Of a stretch of DNA of 64,000 bases, positions 9,696 through 18,518 are shown piece after piece. A program made the translations under genes and the position numbers. The notes under the pieces were generated by a model. The model had not been told where the DNA came from and made no database searches. It saw only the letters and a list, made by a program, of their open reading frames with translations. Numbering within the stretch: the stretch's first letter is position 1; every line of letters starts with the position of its first letter. Source of the DNA: Vesta saturnalis (lineage: Eukaryota > Arthropoda > Insecta > Coleoptera > Lampyridae); contig JARFJB010002468.1 in the NCBI GenBank assembly GCA_036346205.1, positions 68,501-132,500 on the forward strand, in the 5' to 3' direction.

Positions 9696-10202
9696 TCATA
9701 ATTCAGGACAAATGGCACTATGCCTGTCAGCTGTAATGAAAGAAATAATTATAAATATAAATAAAGTAATATTTAGACAATACATACCGTGAACGTGAGA
9801 CGGTCCTACGTGATGATGCAATGTGCGTAGAATAGCCAGTACCACCCGGCAATAATTAGAAACACAGAATTGCGTTGAGTGGTTCGGTCTCTCAACGCCA
9901 TCGCACACATAACGTTGTGTAGGGGTGGAAGCATAGTACGACCAATGGTCATAGGGATATATGTAGCCCAAAAACCAGTCATCGTCAAGTCCTTCGTCAT
10001 CATTGTCTTGCACGTCGTTAGCGTTTTCGTTATTTCCGTGACCCTGGACCTGCGGAGCGACGTCTGGAGCACTTCCATTGCCACTGTTCTCGTCCTGTAT
10101 GCTGTTATGTGAGTGCTCCTGTGCTCTTAGTTGTTGTACTACGTCTGACAGTTCGTGAGCGCTACGTTCCAGTTGCTGCATGTTGTTAGTGAGGGTGTTC
10201 AT
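9696..10202 (-). CDS. Unrecognised acidic/coiled-coil protein in Maverick-like region
   Basis: A 168-codon open frame on the minus strand. Residues 1-40 (MNTLTNNMQQLERSAHELSD...) look coiled-coil. Residues about 45-75 are acidic and Asn/Gly-rich, followed by an aromatic segment (WFLGYIYPYDHWSYY) and a His-rich stretch. A 57-nt segment (9,787-9,731) has intron borders (GTATGT ... TTTCATTACAG) and a length divisible by three. Unspliced it encodes a hydrophobic LNITLFIFIIISFIT segment that could be membrane-spanning; spliced, the frame continues to the same stop. The start codon lies 7 bases after the stop of the frame at 10,209, so the two frames may be one gene broken by a stop or a bicistronic pair. 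No family recognised. The open frames in an otherwise decayed element are notable. Confidence 0.5.
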   Translation of the reverse strand: MNTLTNNMQQLERSAHELSDVVQQLRAQEHSHNSIQDENSGNGSAPDVAPQVQGHGNNENANDVQDNDDEGLDDDWFLGYIYPYDHWSYYASTPTQRYVCDGVERPNHSTQFCVSNYCRVVLAILRTLHHHVGPSHVHGMYCLNITLFIFIIISFITADRHSAICPEL

Positions 10203-10208
10203 AAAGTT

Positions 10209-10800
10209 CTACTCATCGCTACTCTGTTCAACGATGATTTCGTTAGAAAATTCAGTATGTGTTTCGCGAAGTGGTCGCTTTTCTCGTAATGCGCCATTAT
10301 CATAGTCGTCAGAATCATAGCTGTAGGTAGGGACCATGCCTACGTCGGAGTCGTAGTCATCAGTGTTGAGGTAATCGTTCCCAGCACAGGAATAACATAC
10401 TTCCTCAACACTGGATGTAATGCTGATGAAGTCATTACTATCATCGTTATATTCGTCTATGTCAATAGGTAGTGGTGTGTCCTCGTCACTGAAAGTAATG
10501 ATTTCGGCATTGGTCATGTCAAGTAGTGCTGTATACGCATCAGGATTGCAATCTTGTAGAGAGTCCAGAACTACGGTCGTCAGTTCATAAATTTCGTCGT
10601 CGCTGGATTGGGCGTCCAGAATAATAGGAGAAGATGCAGAGGGCGGGATATATAGAACGTCAGGGAAAGAGGGCGAGGAATCCTGAGGTGTGGGCGCTGA
10701 AGGGAGGTCAACGTCAATTGAATAGGAAAGCTGAGGAGTAGGAGTAGGCGGGACATCGGGGAGAAGGGTTAGAGTTATTGACTGATATGGATATGTACCA
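10209..10800 (-). CDS. Unrecognised acidic Ser/Asp-rich protein, N-terminus undefined
   Basis: A minus-strand frame stays open from about 10,800 to a stop at 10,209 (about 197 codons); the first Met is at 10,517. The upstream part is Pro/Ser-rich (PPTPTPQLS, PSAPTPQDSSPSFPD) and the downstream part is strongly acidic (ITFSDEDTPLPIDIDEYNDD, YDSDVG, YDSDDYDNG) with a basic KRPLRE patch before a DE-rich end. This looks like an acidic activation or scaffold-type region, but no domain is recognised. The frame runs directly into DNA polymerase sequence of the opposite strand at about 10,765-10,800, so the true N-terminus is probably lost at a deletion junction. It could be a viral-type accessory gene of the Maverick-like element. 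Confidence 0.45.
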
Positions 10801-12199
10801 CTTTTTTAAGAAAGGTATTCGTGGTGGAGTGAGTACTTGCGTTAAGCGAAGAAGTATTGCTAACAACCAGTTTGTCCCAAATTATGATCCTAATTGTCCA
10901 AAAGTATTTTTACAGTATTTAGATGCCACGAATTTACACGGATGGAGTATGCAGCAACACCTAATGGGTTTATGTGGTTAACTGAAGAGGAAATTCAAAA
11001 CTTTGATGTACTGAAGATTGATGATGATGCTCATATTGGATATATGCTAGAGGTAGATATACAATATCCGCGCCACCTGCATGATGAACACAATGATTAT
11101 CCTTTTCGTCCCGAAATGATCTGCGCACCACATTCTAAGGAGGAAAAATTAATTCCTAATTTATGTGATAAGATCAACTATGTTATGCATTACCGATATT
11201 TAAAACAATGTATACAGCATGGGTTAATTGTTACTCATATTCATAGAGTTTTAGGTCCTTGGCTAGTACCATACATAGATCTTAATACAACTCTTCGAAA
11301 TCAAGCCAAGAACAAATTAGAAAAGGATATCTTTAAATGCATAAACAATGGTGTATTTGGTAAAACAATGAAGAATGTCGACAAAAGAAGAGTAATAAAG
11401 TTAATAACACTGAGAAAATAACGATCGTAGCATGGATCTAGCACGGTACGTCGCAAAACTGGAATTTAAGAAGTTTATTCAATTTACTGATAAATCATTT
11501 ACAGTGGAATTGTCCCAACAGGTCGTTACTTATGACAAACCCGTATATATTAAATTTAGTATTTTAGATCTTTCCAAAATTATAATGTATCGATTTCTTT
11601 ACGATATCTTGCGCAGTCATTACGGTAATAATGTAACGTTGCTCTATACAGACACAGATTCTTTAATTGTCGAGATAACAACCGATGATGTGTATGCCCA
11701 TATGCGGAATAATGTTGATGAATATGACACATCCAACTATCAGAACGATCTGCATGGTGTTACAACGAATACATCCGTCATCGGAAGAATGAAAGATGAG
11801 TATGCACGGAAAGCTATTCAATATTTTTATGGAGCAGGATCAAAATCTTATTGTCTAAAACTTGCTGATGATCAAGTGGTTAAGAAAGCGAAAGGTGTTA
11901 AGAAAATCGTTATTCAAAAAGTGCTGACTGAGGTAGACTACAAATCTGTTGCTGAGGTGTCTGATAAAACAGTAATGTGTAAAATCTTTGTGTTTAGATC
12001 AACTTTGCATGATATATACACTGAGATGTACAAAACCGCCTTTCGCTCCAAGGACGACAAACGGTATCGATTGCGTGGCACGTGTACAAAATTGGTGTGG
12101 GGGCATTGGCAAATTCCGGAATTGGAGAACGTCGATCCTTTGAGTGGTCTACTAGAGGTTTCTAGACAAATGAATTTGTATAATCCAGTTAGTAGCTAA
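10765..12199 (+). pseudogene. Protein-primed family-B DNA polymerase, C-terminal half (Maverick copy 1)
   Basis: Plus-strand frames 10,778-10,981, 10,894-11,421 and 11,432-12,199 together form the palm, fingers and thumb regions of a DNA_pol_B_2-type polymerase. Visible motifs are motif A YLDATNLHGW (about 10,917-10,946), a motif B-like NNGVFGKTM (about 11,344-11,370), motif C YTDTDS (about 11,645-11,662) with both catalytic Asp residues, and the downstream KKAKGVKK motif (about 11,882-11,905). It ends with a typical LVWGHW tail. Two frameshifts are seen: a small deletion after the motif A region near 10,955 and a break near 11,421. The N-terminal exonuclease half is absent. The overlap with copy 2 (56,505-56,925) is roughly 80 percent identical by eye. 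The intact enzyme would replicate a linear element from a protein primer. Confidence 0.85.
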
Positions 12200-12676
12200 T
12201 AGTTTGCGTACTGATGCTTGTTAGTTTTAGGAGTGTATACATTATCCATAATGTCCTAATAGTGCGTATTCGGTCGATAGCTCCTTAGCTACATTAAACT
12301 TAGAAGATAAGTTTAAATACGAAAGTTGTCTGTTTTTATAAGCTGCTTAATCTAAAAATAGTTTGGTTTCTACAGGGTGTAATATAAAAGCAGTACAATA
12401 TAGAACGTTTGATTTTTAAATAGAACACCCTATATATTATTTTATATTTCGATTCTCCTTATAATTTTACATCCTTTTTATAAGAATTATTTACAAGCTA
12501 CGTCTTACAGTTTTTGAGATATTTGCAAAGTTAACTAAAATCCGACATTTTTATGTAGTAGTTCAAGTAGGCGTATCTCTGTTATTTTTAAAGATAAAAA
12601 ATAATCTTTGGTATAAAATTTATTCATACATGAGCTTACTTTAATCTATTGTCAAAATTGGATTTCAATATACACG
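12200..12676. other. AT-rich MITE-like debris
   Basis: Contains an ACAGGGTGTAATAT motif (about 12,374) and an inverted-sense ACACCCTATATATT motif (about 12,425), like the end motifs of insect mariner-type MITEs. No gene. Confidence 0.4.
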
Positions 12677-12912
12677 GTGATCACAAAAATTAATTCAATA
12701 ACATTAATTTGAAAATGCTATATCTTTATTTTTTTAAATGGCACACCCTACATTTTTTAATGCCTTGTCTTCGTTTATTAGGTGGCTTTCTTTTCTGCTA
12801 AGTATGTTCTATACCTATCTCTAATAGTTTCAGAGATATTTAAGTTTGTTCAATTTCTTTCGTTGATAACACTGAAGAAGAGTAACTTTAGTCGGTCAAA
12901 GCAAGCTATGAA
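12677..12912 (+). repeat. About 235-bp direct repeat, unit 1
   Basis: Begins GTGATCACAAAAATTAATTC and ends near GGTCAAAGCAAGCT. Repeated in the same orientation at 13,015. The phrases GCACACCCTA, ATTTAAGTTTGTTCAATT and TCGTTGATAACACTGA occur in both, with about 88-90 percent identity by eye. Confidence 0.85.
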
Positions 12913-13014
12913 TACGTAAGAAACTAAAAAACATATTAACTGAAATACAAACACTTAAAATTATAATAAATGTTCAATGTGACCACCATTTTGTTGCTGG
13001 CCTTTGAATGAACG

Positions 13015-13249
13015 GGTGATCACAAAAATTAATTCAACAACGTAAATTTGAAAATGCTATATCTTCATTTTTTAAATAGCACACCCTATATTTTTTAACG
13101 CCTTAACTTCGTCTATTAGTCGGCTTTAATTTTTATTAAATATGTTCTATACCTATCTCTAATAGTTTCGGAGATATTTAAGTTTGTTCAATTTTTTTCG
13201 TTGATAACACTGATGAAAAGTAACATTAGTCGGTCAAAGCAAGCTGTGG
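13015..13249 (+). repeat. About 235-bp direct repeat, unit 2
   Basis: Second unit of the pair; 338 bp downstream of the first. Looks like a MITE inserted twice or a local duplication. Confidence 0.85.
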
Positions 13250-13264
13250 ATACAGCAACGTTGG

Positions 13265-13545
13265 CGGGATCTCACCAATCACTTCAAGGATGTCCCCCCA
13301 ACATTTTCAAGGTTTCCCATTACCCAGGTTCACTCCATTACACTCCATTCGCACGTTTACCACTCTTCCAATGTTATCATTTTCAAGGCTCACACGCCCT
13401 CAAGGTCGACACAACCTCAAGGTTGCCACACATACAATGTCCTCCCACTTCACACGTTTACCACTTCTTCAAGGTTACACAATGCCGACATTAATCATGT
13501 CATTCTCAAGGTTAACTATACATATGTTTTTACAAGGTCTTTTCT
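13265..13545 (+). repeat. CAAGGT iteron array, left of the BIR block
   Basis: CAAGG occurs about nine times at irregular spacing, often as TCAAGGTnnnCACA (for example near 13,402 and 13,427). The array is inverted relative to the ACCTTG array at 14,632-14,870, and the two flank the CxxC and BIR genes. Possible binding sites of an element-encoded replication or terminal protein. Confidence 0.7.
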
Positions 13546-13689
13546 TTCTTTAAAAGTAGGGATAACTACAGATACAGTATCTTGTTATATCTACCAGTGT
13601 CAGTCTGCCTGCTAGCCCAGTACAGAACAATTGGGATGATAGGGAGTGCTACCAACCATTATCACTCTTTAATCTAAGTGTGCGGCGAG

Positions 13690-14128
13690 CATGTGAACTA
13701 ATTACCAACTGATTGCAATTAAAAAAAAAGGATACTGCCTTCTACGACATTACAAGCATTAAAGAATACATATGAAGATGAGCAATGGAATACTAAATGG
13801 TTTGCCATCCTAGATAAAAGAATTCGCTACTTCCACCATCATGCCTTCATGGGTAATTTGGGATATTATTCACACATTTGCTCTTCATACTAGTTATCAT
13901 CTCGCTGGATATATGCATTTATGCTATGACTGCTACAAGGCATTGCAACCAAGTGAATACCGAGTTATTGACCATCATACTCGTATGGATAGATGGGTCG
14001 CAATTTACCACATGTCAAACTAAGAATACTGGTGCTCATCGTGTAGAGGGCCCCTAACAATGCTGCACGAGGTATATGAAGATGATTCATGCATAGTCTG
14101 CGGAGAAGTGTATTATTTGGACAATTAG
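13690..14128 (+). pseudogene. Small CxxC (zinc-ribbon-like) protein gene, damaged
   Basis: The main frame from an ATG at 13,841 runs to TAG at 14,128 with one internal stop (TAA at 14,021-14,023), about 95 codons. It holds three CxxC pairs: CYDCYKAL, WCSSCRGPL and CIVCGEVYYLDN, with several His residues between the first two, so a zinc-binding fold is likely. Upstream (13,740-13,900) another frame is also protein-like (WNTKWFAILDKRIRYFHHH), which suggests a frameshift and a longer original protein. The terminal CxxC segment recurs next to the BIR gene of the second element (50,872-50,908), where an acceptor site precedes it, so the gene is probably spliced. Function unknown. Confidence 0.5.
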
Positions 14129-14204
14129 TTTTTTTTTATAATGTATACATTGTATATAATAAATTGTATCCTGTTGGTATCTTACTGTGTTCTACGGTGA
14201 GAAG

Positions 14205-14564
14205 ATGTACGACGCGAAACCAACCTTTTAATATCCTCAGAGTTACAGTTGTTCCGATAAACGCTTACTTACGTATCCAACATGGTCTGGAGTTCACTCA
14301 CCTACATCGATAGCAGCAACAGGGTTCATTTCCATACTTTCAGACGATACGGTTGAATGATTCATGTGTGGAGTTCGAATAAATCAGTGGCGGTCATTTG
14401 GCACTCCGCTACAGGACCATCTCCGATGGGCACCACACTGCACGTACGCTCAATTACTTGCACCACGTCCTCGCAGATGTAATGGTACAGAAGTGGAAAG
14501 GGCCTTTTGCACTTGTACTAGATCAAAATGTTTTATTCCTAGAGAAAATCATACATCTGAATAA
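14205..14564 (+). pseudogene. Single-BIR-domain gene, copy B
   Basis: A 119-codon plus-strand frame from ATG 14,205 to TAA 14,564 with two premature stops (near codon 9 and at the first zinc-ligand Cys, TGC changed to TGA). Apart from these it matches the intact copy C over its whole length: DKRLLTY, a W-S-G-V-H-S-P segment, IAATGFIS, FMCGVRINQW, DHLRWAPHC and a Cys-rich tail CTCTRSKCF. The zinc pattern would be C-x2-C-x16-H-x6-C. There is no RING or second BIR. It lies 77 bases downstream of the CxxC gene, same strand, and is followed by a shared 3' flank and then the ACCTTG iterons. Intact proteins of this type may block caspases or act in cell division; here that is inference. Confidence 0.85.
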
Positions 14565-14631
14565 TACACTGATTACATTTGTACAATCAACAAATAAATA
14601 TACTAGCATATCATTATCTTTTTTTTAATTT

Positions 14632-14870
14632 GGCCTTGAAAAAGTGACATGTCTATCTGAGTAGGTAGGTTGTGCAAATAGCCTTGTGAATGTGTTGAGT
14701 GTTAGTGATCTTCGTATTTTTTACACCTTAGATTGTGGTATTCTTATAAATGTGCGACCTTGTGAAAGTTCTATCTAAACATGACCTAGTTATTGCGTAA
14801 CCTTGGGCGGGTGGGACCTTGAGATTGTAGTAACCTTGGAAATGTGGGATCTTGGAAATGTGGTGTCTTC
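14632..14870 (+). repeat. ACCTTG iteron array, right of the BIR block
   Basis: About ten CCTTG units, many of the form ACCTTGnnnnnGTGG. It includes GTGCGACCT at 14,752-14,760, the same 9-mer that is repeated at the left end of the second element (50,142 and 50,259). Probably subterminal sequence of the Maverick-like element. Confidence 0.7.
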
Positions 14871-14960
14871 CAACGGTCTCCAATCTTACCTACTGATATG
14901 TGAAATCTAAATATTATGCCACTCCTGTGGATGACCGCGATGGCTTGGTAAACTGAACCT

Positions 14961-15082
14961 TTGCCGCCTTCCAAGAATTACAAGAAATGCAGACATCTTC
15001 GGCGGCGTTCTAAATTCGATGTCAAGACTATGTTATACCTGTGTCGTTGCGAAAGGGCGACAATGCGAACATTTGTTATCAA
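14961..15082 (+). pseudogene. Mariner transposase C-terminal scrap
   Basis: The plus-strand reading RLCYTCVVAKGRQCEHLL (about 15,020-15,075) fits the family C-terminus (an RxxxCLxxxGxxFEHLL pattern). Its position just inside the right inverted repeat is right for the element that begins at 8,199. Very short, so the call leans on context. Confidence 0.5.
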
Positions 15083-15339
15083 AAATAATGAATTTAGTCT
15101 TGGATACAAAATTAAATCTATTATCAACAATGTTGTTAAAATAATTATTTGTTAAAATTATTTATGTTATGTTCTTATCTTGTTCTGCTTAATTTTTAAT
15201 CTATTATTTGTAAGGAAAAGATTTTTTTCTAAATTGCAATGTCCATGGACAGTTTACAAAACGAAATGCTTTTAAAATACCTCTGTAAATAAGCTTCTAA
15301 TCAAAATTTTTCAAGAGCCATTTCTTTTTCTAAATTACG
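15083..15339. other. AT-rich 3' part of the split mariner
   Basis: No gene; lies between the transposase end and the right inverted repeat. Confidence 0.5.
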
Positions 15340-15667
15340 TTTAAACTTAAAAAAGACTTTTAGGTTTGAAAAAAAATGCAGTGGCGTAAAAAATAGGGAG
15401 GGGAAGGTAACCCTTCATATCTATACGACTGGTAGTCATCTACAAAACCTTAAATAGCCAAATTAAAGATCTTTGTTTGTTTATTCTTTATGCCAAGTTT
15501 CAAAATCGGTTTAAATTTAGACGAGCTATAATGAGAAACATATTTCTTTAAACTTTGGCACCCTGTATCTTTTAAACCAAAAGTCATTTTGAGTTATTTT
15601 TTCAACTTATATTTAAGAGAGGAACTACCCATTTAAGTTTGGCTCTATATCACTGAAACACCTCGTC
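15340..15667 (-). repeat. Right inverted repeat of the split mariner
   Basis: Inverted partner of 8,199-8,560, ending before TA at 15,668. Contains CTTTGGCACCCTGTATC, the counterpart of the internal CAGGGTGTC motif on the left. Confidence 0.8.
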
Positions 15668-15945
15668 TACATACGCACATGTCTCTGCACAATTTGTTGT
15701 AATAATTTTAGAAATACTGTAATTTAAGCATTTAGAAAAATAAACGTACGTACAGGTGTAGTACTAGATAAAAACCAAAGCTTCTGTTATTTAGTTACAT
15801 TGCATGTCACTATTGTTTATATATTATGTATATTAAAACATAGAGGCAAAATTCGAAATTGAGTGACTTTAAGTTAACATACTGTAAATTCTTTTAAATT
15901 GTTAGTGTTAACATATCAAGATCTCAGCTAAGGTTACTTAACGTA

Positions 15946-18516
15946 GGGGACAGGCGGGCAAAACGCGGTACTTAAGGTTTAAAGTAGAATTGAAAAAAAA
16001 CTGCAACTTTGAAGGTTTAACAATAAGGCAAATGTCATTGTTATAGTATTAACTATTTATTACTATAATTTGAAGTTAAAAAAGGTAAACGTCTTTCTTA
16101 TTTTACAAAAAGAAGAAAACTATGCAAATTACCCCATTATGCCCGTCGTATAGGGCAAAATGGGGTACCAAACTTAAACCAAGAAAAGCCTATTGACAAA
16201 GTTCGCAAACAAGTACTTCTTCATCATCTTCATCTTCTACACCCGCACATGAATTGTGAGCCGATTTATGGCAACGAGAACAGCTTATCCATCCCTCTGT
16301 GGAACTAGAATAAAAGTATCCGCAGTACAAGCAGTCAGTGTCACTATCTTCGCCTTCTGAATCGGACTCGACTTCTTTAGTTTTTTCAATTTTGATTTCT
16401 TAATCGTCTGAGATTTGGTTTTATTATCGGCTATCTTTCTTTTCACTGATTTCACCTTAATAGCCTGCTTTTTTTCTTCAGCCAATTCCAGCTCCGTTTT
16501 ATAGGGTGAAGACGTTAAAATGACAGTTTTGCCCCTTTTTCTTGACACTCGTTTCTTGGATTGATTTACTTTAGGCACTGCTAAGATCGCTTCGGGACTT
16601 ACAAACTCAAAACTAGTGTCACTTTCTTTGGACGATTCTGGTTGAGGCTCAGGCATCTCCTTTCTAATCGATGGTCCTGGTTGAGGCTCAGGCGTCTTCT
16701 CTCTAATAGACGACCCTGGTTGAGGCTCGGGAGTCTCCTCTCTAATGAACTGTAATTGACTTTCAGGTCCACTGGGACCAACTTCTATATCAGTTGTAGC
16801 TGATGACAAGAAATCTGCTTCAGAAAAAACGACCATATCCACAGGCCACACGCCGGTTGCTTTAAAACCATTTATGGCAGTAACCATTGTAGCTACTCTT
16901 AAATATGCGGCACTGAATAGGCAGGAAATTTGCTGAAATGTTACTACTCGTCCAGGATTTGTTCTAAGCCATTTCCTTACTTCGTCGTCATAATATGCAC
17001 TTAGTGGCTTCTTAAATGCAACATCTAAGGCTTGAAGACGGTGCGTGCAATGGGGTGGAAAACATATCATTTGCACCCCATTTTCCCTAGCATAATTAAT
17101 TACGTCTAGATTTTTCGTATGTGACCAATGACCGTCTAGCAGAAGCAGAACTGGTGAATTTTTTGAAGCTCTAGAATACTCGACAAACTTCTTAAACCAT
17201 GAAAAAAACAATATCTTATCTATCCACCCTTTTTCATTAAGTTCAACCCATCCACCCCTGCATTCGCTTCCGGGGAAATATTAGCATGGGAGGCATATAC
17301 GCCCCTGAGGCAGAGAAATAAATTTCTTCAGTGATAGTTTCACCCCTCTCGGCTGACGCAAGCGCACCAACTTGGCGCTTTCCTTTTGAGGCTATAATTT
17401 TAGAAGCCCCCTTTGGATTGACCGTAACTTCCGTTTCGTCCACGTTGAAGATTTTTTCTGCAGTTAGTTTATATTTCTGGACAGTTTCTTCCAACAGTTT
17501 AAAGAATTGTTGTACAGCCACCTTGTTAAATCCCATTGCACGGGCACCTGACGTAGCCTCCGGCTTTCTGATTGACAAGTCCTTGTGCCTATTCAAAAAC
17601 CCCTGCATCCATCCCTGCCCAGCCATTTTGCGATCTTGGTTAAAGGGCTGCTCAATCCGATTTTGATCAGCAAGTTGAAAGGCAAGTTGCCTACATTCTG
17701 TCAGAGTCAATCCAAACAATCTTGCTTCCATACCTTTAAGATAATTAACAAGTTCAACTTCTTGTTCGGGAGTAAACACAGACCTTTTAGCGCCTAAAAC
17801 TTTTGCAACAGAATAACCTGCATTATGTCGTTGTTTTTTTACGTGACGCTCTAAGGTTGTCTGAGGAACGCCAAACGAAATGGATGCTCGATAGTAACCC
17901 ATCTCACCACTTACTACAGCATTTACAGCCTGTTGCATGCTCTCGGTTGACCACTTTTGACGATCCGTCTTCCTTTTGTAGGTAAACACCATCTGCAAAC
18001 AAAACCAAATTGTTTTTGTAAGGTTGCATAAAAGTATGTCAAAAAGGGTGTTGGTTAGATTTATAATAAAATAAATAGGTCATAATCTTAACATAATATG
18101 TTATAGGGCAAAACGAATTTTGCCTTACCTATTGCTACCCCATTTTGCCCAATGAGCAGATTTTTAAGTTATGACCTATTTAAATTATTACAAGTATTTA
18201 TTTTTTAACACAATGACAAAGAAAGTCTCTAGAAAACATTCACTGTTAGTGGGTAATAATGTTTTCTAAAGATAAATTGATTTACTAATACTTACGATGA
18301 ATTTATTCTCGGGCGATATTATAACCTTGTTTACTAAAAACGCACATGTACTACTCACAACGGTCGACTACCAACTATTGATTTCTACTTTATGACAGAG
18401 GCCGTATACACGTCTATGTAATATAATTTCATTATCGTCGTATACATGGAGCGAGTATTGAAAAAGAACCGGGTACCCCGTTTTAGGCAGCTAACCCGTT
18501 ATGCCCGCTTGTCCCC
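15946..18516 (-). mobile_element. Pogo/Tigger-like DNA transposon
   Basis: Ends GGGGACAGGCGGGCAAAACG (left) and, reverse-complemented, GGGGACAAGCGGGCATAACG (right) match, and both are flanked by TA (15,944-15,945 and 18,517-18,518), as in pogo elements. Internal GCCC/GGGC-rich subterminal motifs (for example at 16,140-16,170 and 18,105-18,150: TAGGGCAAAATGGGGTA and its relatives) resemble extra transposase sites. The only gene is the minus-strand transposase 17,998-16,190. It looks young: long open frames remain, with one internal lesion and one 3' frameshift. Confidence 0.9.
16190..17998 (-). pseudogene. Pogo-like DDD transposase with C-terminal PHD-like finger
   Basis: The first frame (17,998-17,243, 251 codons) has a psq-type helix-turn-helix at about residues 15-57, a CENP-B-type DNA-binding region at about 72-140 and the first catalytic Asp at D187 in NVDETEV. 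A lesion near 17,240-17,211 (stops, probably a deletion) separates it from the second frame (17,211-16,285), which has D26 in LLLLDGHWSH and D63 in LQALDVAF, completing the DDD triad. Then follow three tandem 16-residue PEPQPGSS-type repeats and Lys-rich, nuclear-localisation-like stretches. In a shifted frame (about 16,400-16,190) the sequence continues as DCLYCGYFYS, WISCSRCHKSAHNSC and VCELCQ then stop, a C4HC3-like PHD finger. One indel near 16,385 explains the frame change. Confidence 0.88.
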
Positions 18517-18518
18517 TA

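Larger units (their letters stand above)
8199..15667 (+). mobile_element. Second mariner-type element, split by Maverick-like DNA
   Basis: Left end CACAGGGTGTTTCAGTGATAT and the reverse complement of the right end GACGAGGTGTTTCAGTGATAT match and are flanked by TA (8,197-8,198; 15,668-15,669). The inverted match runs for about 330-360 bases on each side (8,199-8,560 and 15,340-15,667). The N-terminal part of the transposase lies at 8,755-8,943 and a short C-terminal part near 14,961-15,082, with about 6 kb of unrelated DNA between them. The simplest reading is a mariner of about 1.5 kb into which a Maverick/Polinton-like element (or part of one) inserted. Confidence 0.75.
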
